From assembly GCA_964417935.1 (NCBI GenBank), contig CAYQKF010000002.1, positions 37,120-101,119 of the forward strand: 64,000 nt of DNA. The letters are read 5' to 3'. A program made the translations under genes and the position numbers. Shown one piece after another: positions 42,586 through 51,272 of this stretch. Position 1 is the first letter of the stretch; each line of letters begins with the position of its first letter. Source of the DNA: NIOZ-UU13 sp964417935 (GTDB lineage: Bacteria > Planctomycetota > Phycisphaerae > Sedimentisphaerales > Anaerobacaceae). The notes beneath the pieces were generated by a model. It had not been told where the DNA came from, ran no database searches, and saw only the letters and a list, made by a program, of their open reading frames with translations.

Positions 42586-43476
42586 GGCAGTCCCGTTCAA
42601 AAGTTGTTGTTTGTATATACGAACATAGTCTATCTCAAATTTTGCGGGAAACTTCGTATTTGAGGGATCACCTCCGGCTGACCCGCCAATTGCGAGATTC
42701 AGGATTATGTAGTGTGGCTGCCAGAATGGATTCTTTCCCTCATTGTCTTTGTTAAATGTTTTCTTGAGGTCAATCGTGTTCAGAAGCACATCGTCAACAT
42801 AGAGCTTGATGCTTTCCACATCCCAGTCCATCCGCCATACATGGAACTTCGCGGACCAGTTGGGATATTTGAACTCGTTGATAGGTATCTTGATATCGTC
42901 CCACTTGGCCACCCATCTCTTTTCCGTACCCCAGGCCGCGTTTGCCAGAAGCATGCCTCGATAGTATTCCATAATGTCAATCTCGCCGTTGCTCGGCCAT
43001 TGTCCTTTGACGCCTAACGTCCAGAAAGCAGGCCAGAGACCGGCACGTGTGTCGATCCGTCCTCGCATTTCGAAGCGACCGTACATCCAGTTGTGCAAAC
43101 CCTTGGTCGTCACGCTTGCGGATGTAAACTCAGAATATCTCCTGTGCTCCCGCCAGTGCTTGCTATTGGGCTTGTAACGGGGATTCTGCTTGCGTTCGCG
43201 TCGGCCCTCGATGATGAGCAGGCCATTTTTGCATCGAGCGTTGTCGGGTTGATACCACTGGAGTTCGCTATTGCGGACGAAGCCTCGCTCATAGGTCCAG
43301 TTGCAAGGGTCCGGCCGACCGTCTTTGTCAAATTCATCTGCCCAGACCAGCTTGTATCCAGTGGATGACTGATCGTTCTTCTTGACGTCCCCCAGGGAGG
43401 TTGTCTCCTGTGCTATGACTGTTGAAGCCGCAATAAAGACAAGATATACCATTAAAAAGATGTGCCTTCGCTTCAT
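42580..43476 (-). CDS. Secreted GH16 family glycoside hydrolase
   Basis: 298 residues from MKRRHIFLMVYLVFIAASTV, a signal peptide ending near VIAQ. GH16 marks: YKLVWADEFDKDGRPDPCNW, SASVTTKGLHNWMYGRFEMR and catalytic GEIDIMEYYRG (E-x-D-x-x-E). The end, FEIDYVRIYKQ, is the normal GH16 C-terminus. It likely cleaves beta-1,3/1,4-glucan or galactan outside the cell. The start is fixed by AAGGAG four bases before the ATG; a frame 16 codons longer lacks this. Its 3' end merges with attC-like site A. Confidence 0.92.
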   Translation of the reverse strand: MKRRHIFLMVYLVFIAASTVIAQETTSLGDVKKNDQSSTGYKLVWADEFDKDGRPDPCNWTYERGFVRNSELQWYQPDNARCKNGLLIIEGRRERKQNPRYKPNSKHWREHRRYSEFTSASVTTKGLHNWMYGRFEMRGRIDTRAGLWPAFWTLGVKGQWPSNGEIDIMEYYRGMLLANAAWGTEKRWVAKWDDIKIPINEFKYPNWSAKFHVWRMDWDVESIKLYVDDVLLNTIDLKKTFNKDNEGKNPFWQPHYIILNLAIGGSAGGDPSNTKFPAKFEIDYVRIYKQQLLNGTAE

Positions 43477-43565
43477 AGTACTCCTTTTCATTGCCGAACT
43501 ACCGATTATATGACTTCCGTACAAGAATCCGTAGCCGTTTCACTGTCCACATAACACGCAGTCGA

Positions 43566-44735
43566 CTACGGCCTTTCTAAAGCGTGTCCGCCGGGCTTCG
43601 TACGCCATGGTCGTAAAAACCTGACACATACTGGCCTTGCGACAGAGATCTTATGCCCCATCGGCTCAAGCGCACCGGTTTCCTCATCAATCCGGAAGAC
43701 AACGACACTGTCCTTACCCTGGTTGGCAACGAGGCAAAACTTGCCGGTCGGGTCGATGTTGAAGTTCCGCGGTGTTTTGATATCGGCGGTCTCGTGCTCG
43801 ACGAAAGTCAGTGTCCCTTTGGCCAAGTTGACCCGGTAAACCACAATACTGTCGTGCCCCCGGTTCGAACCGTAAAGAAACTTCCCGCTTGGGTGTACGC
43901 GTACCTCAGCGCACGAATTGGACCCGTCAAACCCCTTCGGAAGCGTCGTGACGGTCTGTATCTCCGTCAGAGTACCTGAAGCCGGTTCGTAGGCAAAGGC
44001 GGTTACCGTGCAATCGAGCTCGTTAATCACGTAAGCGTACTTGCCATTCGGGGCGAAGGCAAAGTGTCGCGGTCCGGCGCCGGGCTTGACCTCTGCAAAC
44101 GGAGGACTATTGGCGATGATCGTCCCCTTTTCAACGTCCAGCCTGTAAATCATAATCTTGTCGATTCCGAGGTCGGCAACAAAGGCAAAGCGGTCATCCG
44201 GGCTGACGTTGATCGAATGTGCATGGGGTCCCTTCTGGCGCCCGGGATTCACGCTGGAACCGGCGTGCTGCACAAAGCCGGTCGGTTCTCCGAGTCTGCC
44301 GTCCGATTTGATAGGAATCACCGAGGCGCTCCCGCTGCCGTAGTTGGCGACGAGAACGTTCCTTCCCGCATGGTCGATGCTGACATGGCATGGCCCCGCA
44401 CCACCCGATAGCTGCTGGTTAAGGAACTTGAGGTTTCCCGTGTCCCTGTCGATCGCATACGCACTGACACTGCCGGCTCCGCCGGCCTCACTGACGGCAT
44501 ACAGAAACTTGCCGTTGGGATGAATCTCTAAAAAAGATGGGTTCCTGGCCTCAGTTGCAAGAACCGGATTAGTAAGTCTTCCCGTCTCGAGGTCAAGCAC
44601 GCTGCGGTAGATCCCCTTACTGGCATTCTCTGACCTCGACGTATAAGTTCCGAAATAAACGGGAAGTGATTCCGCCCAAACCGTTGACAACGCCGCAAAC
44701 GAAAACACTGCTGTAATAAATGCTTTAATGCCCAT
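43566..44735 (-). CDS. Secreted lactonase-family seven-bladed propeller (6-phosphogluconolactonase-like)
   Basis: 389 residues. Signal peptide ending WAESLP. The propeller begins VYFGTYTSRSENASKGIYRS and has repeated blades with N-P-S-F-L-x-x-H-P-N-G-K-F-L-Y-A-V, GPCHVSIDHAGRNVLVANYG, GPRHFAFAPNGKYAYVINEL and TPRNFNIDPTGKFCLVANQG. This is the lactonase (YbhE/Pgl-type) family; the secreted form probably opens sugar lactones or is a binding protein. The tail after CVRFL (ALERP) is probably picked up from flanking DNA. The ATG at 44735 is preferred to a TTG two codons upstream; GAGG lies about 10 nt before it. Confidence 0.9.
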   Translation of the reverse strand: MGIKAFITAVFSFAALSTVWAESLPVYFGTYTSRSENASKGIYRSVLDLETGRLTNPVLATEARNPSFLEIHPNGKFLYAVSEAGGAGSVSAYAIDRDTGNLKFLNQQLSGGAGPCHVSIDHAGRNVLVANYGSGSASVIPIKSDGRLGEPTGFVQHAGSSVNPGRQKGPHAHSINVSPDDRFAFVADLGIDKIMIYRLDVEKGTIIANSPPFAEVKPGAGPRHFAFAPNGKYAYVINELDCTVTAFAYEPASGTLTEIQTVTTLPKGFDGSNSCAEVRVHPSGKFLYGSNRGHDSIVVYRVNLAKGTLTFVEHETADIKTPRNFNIDPTGKFCLVANQGKDSVVVFRIDEETGALEPMGHKISVARPVCVRFLRPWRTKPGGHALERP

Positions 44736-44820
44736 ACTCAAACACCTCGCTAAATCAGTTGTTAATATTGAATATCAAATCCTTTGCCGCCCGCTATCTA
44801 ATGTCGAACGCCCGGCAAGG

Positions 44821-45273
44821 TTACTCCCACTTCTGCAATTCGATGATGTTTCCCTCGGGGTCGGTCAGATACACAAACGTGATTCTGCCGGCGCTGGGGA
44901 TCTCCACAGTGACAAGCTCACCAACGCACTCACCACCCGCTGCGATTATCTCGTTTCTGGCTGCCTCGACTTCGTCAACCTCGAAGGCAAGATGCGCAAG
45001 GCCTGGACGATTGATTGCCGTTTCCGGCCGCTTCTCTGCTATATTATACTGGAATATCTCGAGTGTCGGCCCATCATCGCCATAACCCGGCAGCCGCAAA
45101 TGAATGCCGCGGACCTCGGCGCCGTGCACACCTGTACACCGTTCAACCCATTCTCCTGTAGCGGCCCTTTCCGGCGGAACCGGAACGCAGCCAAGAATCC
45201 GCTGGTAGAACTCAGCAAGCTTTTGCCACTCCTGGGCAACGATGTTCGTGTGTTTGTATTTGGCCTTGATCAT
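44821..45273 (-). CDS. VOC-family protein (glyoxalase-like)
   Basis: 150 residues, two beta-alpha-beta-beta-beta units. The first has KHTNIVAQEWQKLAEFYQRI with a metal-type His, the second RPGLAHLAFEVDEVEAARNE and the final GNIIELQKWE with a Glu ligand. It belongs to the lactoylglutathione lyase/dioxygenase superfamily; substrate unknown. It starts 7 nt after the core GTTAGGC of attC-like site C, with AGGA as ribosome site, the position typical of a cassette gene. Confidence 0.88.
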   Translation of the reverse strand: MIKAKYKHTNIVAQEWQKLAEFYQRILGCVPVPPERAATGEWVERCTGVHGAEVRGIHLRLPGYGDDGPTLEIFQYNIAEKRPETAINRPGLAHLAFEVDEVEAARNEIIAAGGECVGELVTVEIPSAGRITFVYLTDPEGNIIELQKWE

Positions 45274-45279
45274 TTTCCT

Positions 45280-45341
45280 GCCTAACGCTACTGCTCAGGC
45301 GTTCAGGGAAGGGCGACGCCCTTCTCGGAATCGCTTAGAAC
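45280..45341 (-). other. attC-like site C (after the GDSL gene)
   Basis: On the minus strand it begins GTTCTAAGCGATTCCGAG and ends AGTAGCGTTAGGC, a perfect core GTTAGGC. A central AAGGGCG-TC-GCCCTT hairpin forms its tip. The stop of the GDSL gene lies inside it. Confidence 0.6.
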
Positions 45342-46472
45342 AGGCTTGTTTGACGTTTCCTGTCCTGATGTCTGCAATATTTGAGCCAATGACTTCGTAA
45401 ATATGGCTGCCTGTCGCATCATTCCTAAGTCGTTGGGGTGACAACCATCTACAGTACCTTCACCGTCTTCTCCCAGCATCCCCTGATTAGCTAAGAAATA
45501 CAGGTTGGTAATTCCCTGTGTTGTCAATTCTCCATAAATAGCACGCAGAATACGCCCCTTCGCAGTTGGTGTAAGATTCCTGACGCTGGAGTCTTCGACA
45601 AGTAGAATGGGTGTTTTTGGACGAGCCTCACGCAGTCTCTTTACAAATGGCTTAACACGTTCAGAAACCATCTCGGAAGACATGTTCCACAGGCAGTCGA
45701 GGACATAGGCCGCCGGATCAAGCTCCACAAGCAAGTCTGCCATTTCACTCTCCATCCGTCCGTTTCCGGAAAATCCCAGGTTTATTACGGATACATCGAG
45801 CTGCCGGCCAACAATTGCCGTGCACGCCAGGCCCGGACGGGAAGCGCAACCCCCTTGCGTAATGGAAGTTCCATAAAATACAACTGTGCGTTGCTGTTTG
45901 CGGGTGGACTCAATTGGTTTCGAGATGGTACGGTTTTTCGGAATGCCAATCTCAACAGACTTCACACCATTGTACAAAGGCAAATATAGCATACATTCTT
46001 TACCATGAGCCAGATTGAATGAGGCGTTGTTCGAGACGGCTGTTGGCCGTCCATTCCCCAGAAAGTACCACCGTCCGGTTTTACTCTTGGTATATAAATC
46101 CACCCCGCTGACTCCCGTAGCCGGCATATGAGGCATGGCCAGATTTTTTCTCAGAAGGGTCCAACGTACTTGAATGGATGTAGCATCGGTCGTGAAGCGA
46201 ACGCACATCCCGGCCGTATTATGGCTTATATTCCAAACCGCCGCTCTTACGGTTTCTTGAGCCTTTGCAGGCAACCGATCGTAATATGTTTCGGTATCCG
46301 TCCAGCCTTTACCGTCTACCGTAAGAAGCTTACAGTCGTACCACACTGTTGTACTATCAGGGTCTGCCTTTCCATTTTGAGGGGCAATACTTTCTGCAGG
46401 GAGAAGGCTTCCTGTGGCAACAAACGTAAAATACAAGAAGATAAAAGTGAGCATGTGATTAGTCTTTTTCAT
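45303..46472 (-). CDS. Secreted SGNH/GDSL hydrolase
   Basis: 389 residues. Signal peptide (THMLTFIFLYFTFVATGSLL). An N-terminal beta domain (residues about 40-190) carries TVWYDCKLLTVDGKGWTDTE. The SGNH domain has the nucleophile in VVFYGTSITQGGCASRPG (G-x-S-I), Gly in INLGFSGNGRME, and DGCHPNDLGM with the catalytic Asp and His. Such two-domain proteins are probable carbohydrate esterases. The last ~12 residues (VLSDSEKGVALP) are encoded by attC-like site C. AAGGAG lies before the ATG. Confidence 0.9.
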   Translation of the reverse strand: MKKTNHMLTFIFLYFTFVATGSLLPAESIAPQNGKADPDSTTVWYDCKLLTVDGKGWTDTETYYDRLPAKAQETVRAAVWNISHNTAGMCVRFTTDATSIQVRWTLLRKNLAMPHMPATGVSGVDLYTKSKTGRWYFLGNGRPTAVSNNASFNLAHGKECMLYLPLYNGVKSVEIGIPKNRTISKPIESTRKQQRTVVFYGTSITQGGCASRPGLACTAIVGRQLDVSVINLGFSGNGRMESEMADLLVELDPAAYVLDCLWNMSSEMVSERVKPFVKRLREARPKTPILLVEDSSVRNLTPTAKGRILRAIYGELTTQGITNLYFLANQGMLGEDGEGTVDGCHPNDLGMMRQAAIFTKSLAQILQTSGQETSNKPVLSDSEKGVALP

Positions 46473-46504
46473 TCAGTGTACTCTCCTTTCCAGACCGCAC
46501 TATT

Positions 46505-46572
46505 GAGCTAATCGTTGTCAATACGCGCAGGATTGTTCACGTCCGTGCGCAGCGACTCGTTATAAGTTAGCC
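46505..46572 (-). other. attC-like site D (between the M20 and GDSL genes)
   Basis: On the minus strand it begins GGCTAACTTATAACGAGTCG, has CGTGAACAATCC at the centre and ends GACAACGATTAGCTC. The arms TAACGAGTCGCTGCGCACGG and CCTGCGCGTATTGACAACGA pair imperfectly with several unpaired bases. The right core is degenerate (GATTAGC). It lies 33 nt before the GDSL start. Confidence 0.45.
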
Positions 46573-46629
46573 CTTAAAGGTATTTGTTTCTTATTTTGAC
46601 ATAATCAATAGTTCGATAAATTAATCCAC

Positions 46630-48111
46630 TTATTCAATTGGAGGTTTTTGATTAAGCGGTATTGGCGATTGATAAGTTTTACCATCGGTGGCTTTCAGAA
46701 AAAACGCTTTAGATTCTTTTAATAATGTTGGTTTAGTGAGAAGATCTACTCCGGTTGCCGCAATGACTTTAGCAGCTACAACAGCCCCTTTTCGGCCGGC
46801 CCGGGTCCCATGACAAGCGGTGACGGCCCAACTGTGCCAGGGAATATCCTCGGCCGCTGTTGTTACCTTAAAAGCTGCGGTTGGAACAATCCAGCTCACT
46901 TCAGCTACATCGGTTGAGCCGCCTTTTACTTCGCCGGGCTTATCGGGCAGTGGTTTTATTTTGTAATTGAATCCTTTTTCTTCCTTATTTACGAAACGCT
47001 GTAACGAACGGGCAAATTCTTGCTCTTTTTCAGTAAACTCAGGTGCACCGACAAGTTCAAGGTTCTTTTGCAAGGCTTCTTGCAGCGGTCGATTCAAAAG
47101 ATATTCGTGTACGCCTGTTATCAAATGAACTTTATGAGTCGTTTCTGTGGCAAGGGCCGCAGCTTCGGCAACCTTGAGGATTCTGTCATAATACTTCTTG
47201 ACTTCGGCGCGATTGATGTCTCGAACAAAATACCAAACCTTAGCATATTCCGGTACTACATTGGGCGCCTCTCCGGCATTGGGAATGACGTAATGAATTC
47301 GTGCCGTGGGTTTTATATGCTCACGCATTAAGTTTACGCCGTAGTTCATAAGCTCTACGGCATCGAGGGCACTGCGACCATTCCAGGGGTCCGCAGAACC
47401 ATGCGCTGACTGACCAAAAAATTCAACCTCAAAACTGTTCATCGCTCGCCCGGTCTGATTACGCACTTCGTTTTCAGTGCCTGGATGCCATTCGAGCACT
47501 GCATCGAGTCCCTTAAAGACCCCGGCTTTTGCCATATAAACCTTTCCAATCACGGTTTCTTCAGCAGGGGTACCAAAAAGCTTGAGCGTACCTTTGAGAT
47601 TGTTTTTCTCCATAATTACCTTCAAGGCGATTGCGCCGCCTACGCAGGCGGCACCAAATAAGTTATGTCCACAACCATGACCGGAAGTCACACCATCAGT
47701 TCGGGGCTTTCGTTCAGGAACAGCTTGATTTCCAACACCCGGAAGAGCATCATATTCCGCAAGAATACCAATTACCGGCGAACCGCTGCCATAAGTTGCC
47801 ACAAAGGCTGTAGGCATATCAGCCACATTAGTTTCAACATTAAAACCAGCTTCATCGAGTTTACTGACCAGAAGGTTGGCCGACCGTGTTTCATGTAACG
47901 CCGTCTCTGAATATTCCCACAGTTTTATTGCCATTTCCTCAATCACGGTCTGAATAGAACCTACCTGTTCAATAGCGCTTTGTTTCAAAAGATCAGTCTT
48001 CTGAGCAAATACCAGTTGTGTGTTAAAAAATGATAGCGCGGCGAAAGTTACTAATTTTAGAAGGAGATTAGATTTAAGCAAACTGATTGTAGAAGTGTAT
48101 AATTTATTCAT
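46630..48111 (-). CDS. M20-family amidohydrolase (AbgB-like), secreted
   Basis: 493 residues with a signal peptide ending near VFAQ. The metal sites of the AbgB/M20D-like amidohydrolases are visible: GILAEYDALPG, SGHGCGHNLFG, GTPAEETVIGK and DAVLEWHPGTENE. The dimerisation domain follows (SFEVEFFGQSAHGSADPWNG), and late VSWIVPTAAFKVTT. It closely resembles p-aminobenzoyl-glutamate hydrolase subunit B, but export suggests an acyl-amino-acid or peptide substrate. AGAGGAG precedes the ATG, 32 nt after attC-like site B. Confidence 0.92.
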   Translation of the reverse strand: MNKLYTSTISLLKSNLLLKLVTFAALSFFNTQLVFAQKTDLLKQSAIEQVGSIQTVIEEMAIKLWEYSETALHETRSANLLVSKLDEAGFNVETNVADMPTAFVATYGSGSPVIGILAEYDALPGVGNQAVPERKPRTDGVTSGHGCGHNLFGAACVGGAIALKVIMEKNNLKGTLKLFGTPAEETVIGKVYMAKAGVFKGLDAVLEWHPGTENEVRNQTGRAMNSFEVEFFGQSAHGSADPWNGRSALDAVELMNYGVNLMREHIKPTARIHYVIPNAGEAPNVVPEYAKVWYFVRDINRAEVKKYYDRILKVAEAAALATETTHKVHLITGVHEYLLNRPLQEALQKNLELVGAPEFTEKEQEFARSLQRFVNKEEKGFNYKIKPLPDKPGEVKGGSTDVAEVSWIVPTAAFKVTTAAEDIPWHSWAVTACHGTRAGRKGAVVAAKVIAATGVDLLTKPTLLKESKAFFLKATDGKTYQSPIPLNQKPPIE

Positions 48112-48142
48112 AATTTACTCCTCTTGAAAGTTTCGAGGAACT

Positions 48143-48195
48143 GTTAACAGCAAAGCTCAGCGGCGCGGCTTGTTCGCGTCCGCCGGATCGTCTTG
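48143..48195 (-). other. attC-like site B (after the unknown secreted protein gene)
   Basis: On the minus strand: AACAAGACGATCCGGCGGAC, a central loop with AACAAGCCG, and CGCCGCTGAGCTTTGCTGTT ending near GTTAACA. It is closely similar to site A (shared GCTGAGCTT and GCGGACGCG). The stop of the upstream gene (48157) lies inside it. Confidence 0.55.
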
Positions 48196-49074
48196 TTGTG
48201 TTGCTGTACCATTCATCTCATTCGAAAAATCCTTTTTGAAGTATCTCAAACAATCCTCTTTTGATCCTTTGAACAGATAAATCCTGCCGTGAATCGTTTT
48301 CTTCTCCCCTTGTTTTAGTGGGCCGACACGAATGGAAAGGTGCATACATTTCCAGGGATTATGTCCCTGGGCAGATATGAATGATTCCCATGCAATTCCC
48401 ATTACCCATTGTTTGTCATCGGATTCCCGAATCATCAGCCCGGCATATGCATCACGATCAGAGGTGGGCCATTTGTCTGAGAAGACAAAATTCCCATCGT
48501 CTCTTTCCTTTTTCCGGTTCATAATCGTTGTCCGAAACTTATGATTAAAATGAATTTCCCGCGGATATTGTCCTTTAATTAATTCAAGGCGATCATTTCC
48601 AACAAAATAGGTGTGTTCATGCTTTTCGTCCAGGAATATAGGATTCTGCTCCTCACTGTTTCTGGGGTCTCCAGGGTTGAAGCAGGGGATCATCGCTGCA
48701 ATATCAGGCCAATCATAGTTCGTCGTGTTTGTGATATCCAAAGCCATATCAGCACCGTTTTCGGTCGCTTTAATCCTCATCTTCAACCACTGTGAATTCA
48801 TTTGCGCCAGTTTACCATTAGCATCAACGGTCCATTTCCATGAATGCGATCCGTGTGTATGTTCACCTTTGCTAACGGCATCAAATAAATGCCATTCATA
48901 AAACCAAAAATAAGCGAATCCCATTTTGTCCCTTCGGGATTCTACCTTAATGCCTCGTTCCCATTTTGTTAGCTTCATCAGCTCTTCCATTTTTGCTTCT
49001 TGTGTCATGTATATGGATAAAAAAACACATTGAACAACCATCATAATGAATACGGGAATCTGCGTGCACATCAT
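48157..49074 (-). CDS. Secreted protein of unknown function, C-terminus encoded by attC-like DNA
   Basis: 305 residues from ATG 49074, placed five bases after GGGAGG. A hydrophobic signal (CTQIPVFIMMVVQCVFLSIY) is followed by a soluble beta-rich body: GIKVESRRDKMGFAYFWFYE, HTHGSHSWKWTVDANGKLAQ, ALDITNTTNYDWPDIAAMIP, GLMIRESDDKQWVMGIAWES. No family is recognised. The pattern of a clamp of Trp and Tyr residues suggests a sugar-related domain, but that is inference only. The last ~13 residues (QQDDPADANKPRR) are read from attC-like site B, so the ancestral protein probably ended near NGTAT. Confidence 0.7.
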   Translation of the reverse strand: MMCTQIPVFIMMVVQCVFLSIYMTQEAKMEELMKLTKWERGIKVESRRDKMGFAYFWFYEWHLFDAVSKGEHTHGSHSWKWTVDANGKLAQMNSQWLKMRIKATENGADMALDITNTTNYDWPDIAAMIPCFNPGDPRNSEEQNPIFLDEKHEHTYFVGNDRLELIKGQYPREIHFNHKFRTTIMNRKKERDDGNFVFSDKWPTSDRDAYAGLMIRESDDKQWVMGIAWESFISAQGHNPWKCMHLSIRVGPLKQGEKKTIHGRIYLFKGSKEDCLRYFKKDFSNEMNGTATQQDDPADANKPRR

Positions 49075-49115
49075 ACAACCTCCCTTTTTGTTACAGCACA
49101 ACTACTGCTTGTATG

Positions 49116-49179
49116 GTTTCCGTATAAGACCACAATTGACACTAATCTCGAAATATAATACTCCCGCACTTCACGTGCG
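49116..49179. repeat. 64-bp dispersed repeat, copy 2
   Basis: GTTTCCGTATAAGACCACAA ... CTAATCTCGAAATATAATAC ... CCCGCACTTCACGTGC. Ungapped match with 37296-37359; about three quarters of the bases agree. It sits upstream of the unknown secreted gene. Confidence 0.6.
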
Positions 49180-49223
49180 TCAAGCCACCTTCTACATTTT
49201 TTACCTTCTTATTTGTGTTCAAA

Positions 49224-51005
49224 TTAACCACTCACCAATTTTGTCTGCTCCATTGCTGTCTCAAGATGCCCAATCAAATACTTTTTGCCCGGCCCGCCGA
49301 GATGCTCCCAGGGTAAAATCTCGTCTCGGTCGAATTGCCTCTGCGCTAGGTTTTCCAAATCGAACCCGAATTTCTCAAAGGCTCCCTGCCATACCCTGGC
49401 GTCAAAACATTCATCCCACAAATCGAACTTCGCACCGTCCCGCCAGGCCGCTTCAATAACATCGCATAAACGTCTGTCGCCTAGCCCTATCACCGATTCC
49501 AGCACACTGCGGTTTATATCGTGGAACTTAAACTGCAGAAATTTCGCACGAAGTTTCCTTTTCTCATCAAGTATTAACCGTTTTGCCTGCTCGAAATACA
49601 ATTTTGGCCTTTGACCTAACCAGCCGAACGGCGTATGCGGCTTCGGCACAAACCAGCTTACGGTAATATTAATCTGGCCCGTCTTGCCGTCTATTTCTTT
49701 TCGCAGCCTGGCTAATTGAAATGATAACTGCACAATCCGTTTTACATCCTCCATAGTCTCACCGGGCAAACCAACCATAAAATATAACTTTAATCGCTGC
49801 CAGCCGGCCCGGTACGCCGCCGCCACCGCAGCAAACAAATCATCATCTTTCAGGGGTTTGTTGATGACTTGTCTTAATTTTTCGCCGGCCGCCTCAACAG
49901 CAATCGTAAGGCCGCTCTTCCTCACCGAAGTCAGCAGCTTGGGGAGTTGTTTCAACTGTCGGTCAACGCGCAAACTCGGCAGAGACAGTCCAACGTGCTT
50001 ATCTTGAAAATATGCGCGTAGGCCGGCGACCAGCTCTTCAAGTTCCGGATAATCGGCACTTGATAAACTCAGCAAACTGACAGTATCGAATCCCGTTGAG
50101 TGGTAGCAGGACTTCGCAATATCGATAATCTTCTCCACACTGCGATAGCGAACAGGTCTTCTGCAAAAGCTCGCCTGGCAGAATCTACATCGACCCGGAC
50201 AGCCGCGCATAATCTCAACACTGACTCTTTCGTGCACGGCCTGCACAAACGGAACTATCGGGGCAAGCGGCACAGCGGCATTTTCAAAATCTTTCACAAC
50301 GGCGTTTTTGAACTGTCCGGGCAAACCGGGCAAACCTGGTTGAAACGATTCTATCTTTGCTCCGTTATATTCAAACTTATAAAGAGATGGAACATAGACC
50401 CAGTCAAATTTCTTAGCTGCACAGAGAAGGATTTCTTCTTTTCTCGCTCCTGCTTTTTTTTGCGCTCTAATCAATTCTGCAAGCTCAACCACAGCTTCTT
50501 CGCCCTCGCCCAACAGGAACAGGTCAATGAACTGGGCTATAGGTTCACAACAGACCGCCTGCCCACCACCGGCAATTATCAACGGGTCGTCTTCGCTTCT
50601 CTGACAGCTTCGGACATCGATCCCGCCGAGGTCGAGCATATTAAGCACATTGGTATAGCAAAGCTCGCTGCTCAAACTAAAGCCCACGATGTCAAAGCTT
50701 TTTAGCGATGTTTTGGACTCCAGACTAAACAGGGGGATTTTTTTCTCGCGCAGCACCTTTTCAGCATCGAACCACGGCGTAAAGACCCGCTCAGCAGCCA
50801 CACCATCGATGCTGTTGAGAACATCATATATAATAGCTATCCCTGTATTACTCATCCCCACTTCGTAAATATCCGGAAAGCACAATGCGACGGTCAAGTC
50901 ACATTGCGACAGGTCCTTTTTGATTTGGTTTATTTCACCGCCGATATATCTGCCTGGCCTGCGAACAAATGGCAGAAACTCCCGCTCAATCCGCTCAGCC
51001 GACAT
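49224..51005 (-). CDS. B12-binding-domain radical SAM protein (TIGR03960-like)
   Basis: 593 residues from MSAERIEREFLPFVRRPGRY. The N-terminal part fits a cobalamin-binding-like domain: LTVALCFPDIYEVGMSNTGI, FDIVGFSLSSELCYTNVLNM and DPLIIAGGGQAVCCEPIAQF. The radical SAM motif is RGCPGRCRFCQASF (C-x3-C-x2-C), with TVSLLSLSSADYPELEELVA and LKLYFMVGLPGETMEDVKRI. The family is usually next to a DUF2344 partner, which I do not see here. The reaction is not established. A start seven codons upstream is possible. Confidence 0.9.
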   Translation of the reverse strand: MSAERIEREFLPFVRRPGRYIGGEINQIKKDLSQCDLTVALCFPDIYEVGMSNTGIAIIYDVLNSIDGVAAERVFTPWFDAEKVLREKKIPLFSLESKTSLKSFDIVGFSLSSELCYTNVLNMLDLGGIDVRSCQRSEDDPLIIAGGGQAVCCEPIAQFIDLFLLGEGEEAVVELAELIRAQKKAGARKEEILLCAAKKFDWVYVPSLYKFEYNGAKIESFQPGLPGLPGQFKNAVVKDFENAAVPLAPIVPFVQAVHERVSVEIMRGCPGRCRFCQASFCRRPVRYRSVEKIIDIAKSCYHSTGFDTVSLLSLSSADYPELEELVAGLRAYFQDKHVGLSLPSLRVDRQLKQLPKLLTSVRKSGLTIAVEAAGEKLRQVINKPLKDDDLFAAVAAAYRAGWQRLKLYFMVGLPGETMEDVKRIVQLSFQLARLRKEIDGKTGQINITVSWFVPKPHTPFGWLGQRPKLYFEQAKRLILDEKRKLRAKFLQFKFHDINRSVLESVIGLGDRRLCDVIEAAWRDGAKFDLWDECFDARVWQGAFEKFGFDLENLAQRQFDRDEILPWEHLGGPGKKYLIGHLETAMEQTKLVSG

Positions 51006-51112
51006 TGTTACTTCTTTTTTATGCATACCGGCATTATAAGCTGATTATTGATTATTTTCTATTGATTATCATTTGATTATCAATTATCAAATTGTTCTGT
51101 AGAAAAGACCGT

Positions 51113-51180
51113 ATGTCATTTCGACCGAAGCCCCTGTTCTTGCTTTCGCAAGAAAGCACAGGGGCGAAATGGAGAAATCT
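51113..51180. repeat. REP-like hairpin element
   Basis: GTCATTTCGACCGAAGCCCC ... TTGCTTTCGCAAG ... CAGGGGCGAAATGGAGAAAT. Nested palindrome in the divergent gap between the radical SAM gene and apbE. Confidence 0.5.
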
Positions 51181-51272
51181 GTTTAAAAAACAGGTTCTTC
51201 AACTTGCTCGAAATTAGATCTATATTGTTTTCTACAAAGCATTATCAAATCTTAAGATTAGAAGGGTCTTTT

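Noticed and set aside
43520..43620. A possible fifth attC site at the 3' end of the lactonase gene (GTGTTATGTGG, GGCGGACACGC).
   Set aside because: The core and arms are too degenerate and the best stem (CCGTAG/CTACGG) does not follow attC layout.
44745..44821. An inverted repeat after the VOC gene (CCTTTGCCG/CGGCAAGG), considered as an attC site.
   Set aside because: It lacks outer core sites at the right distance; it looks like a simple terminator or repeat.
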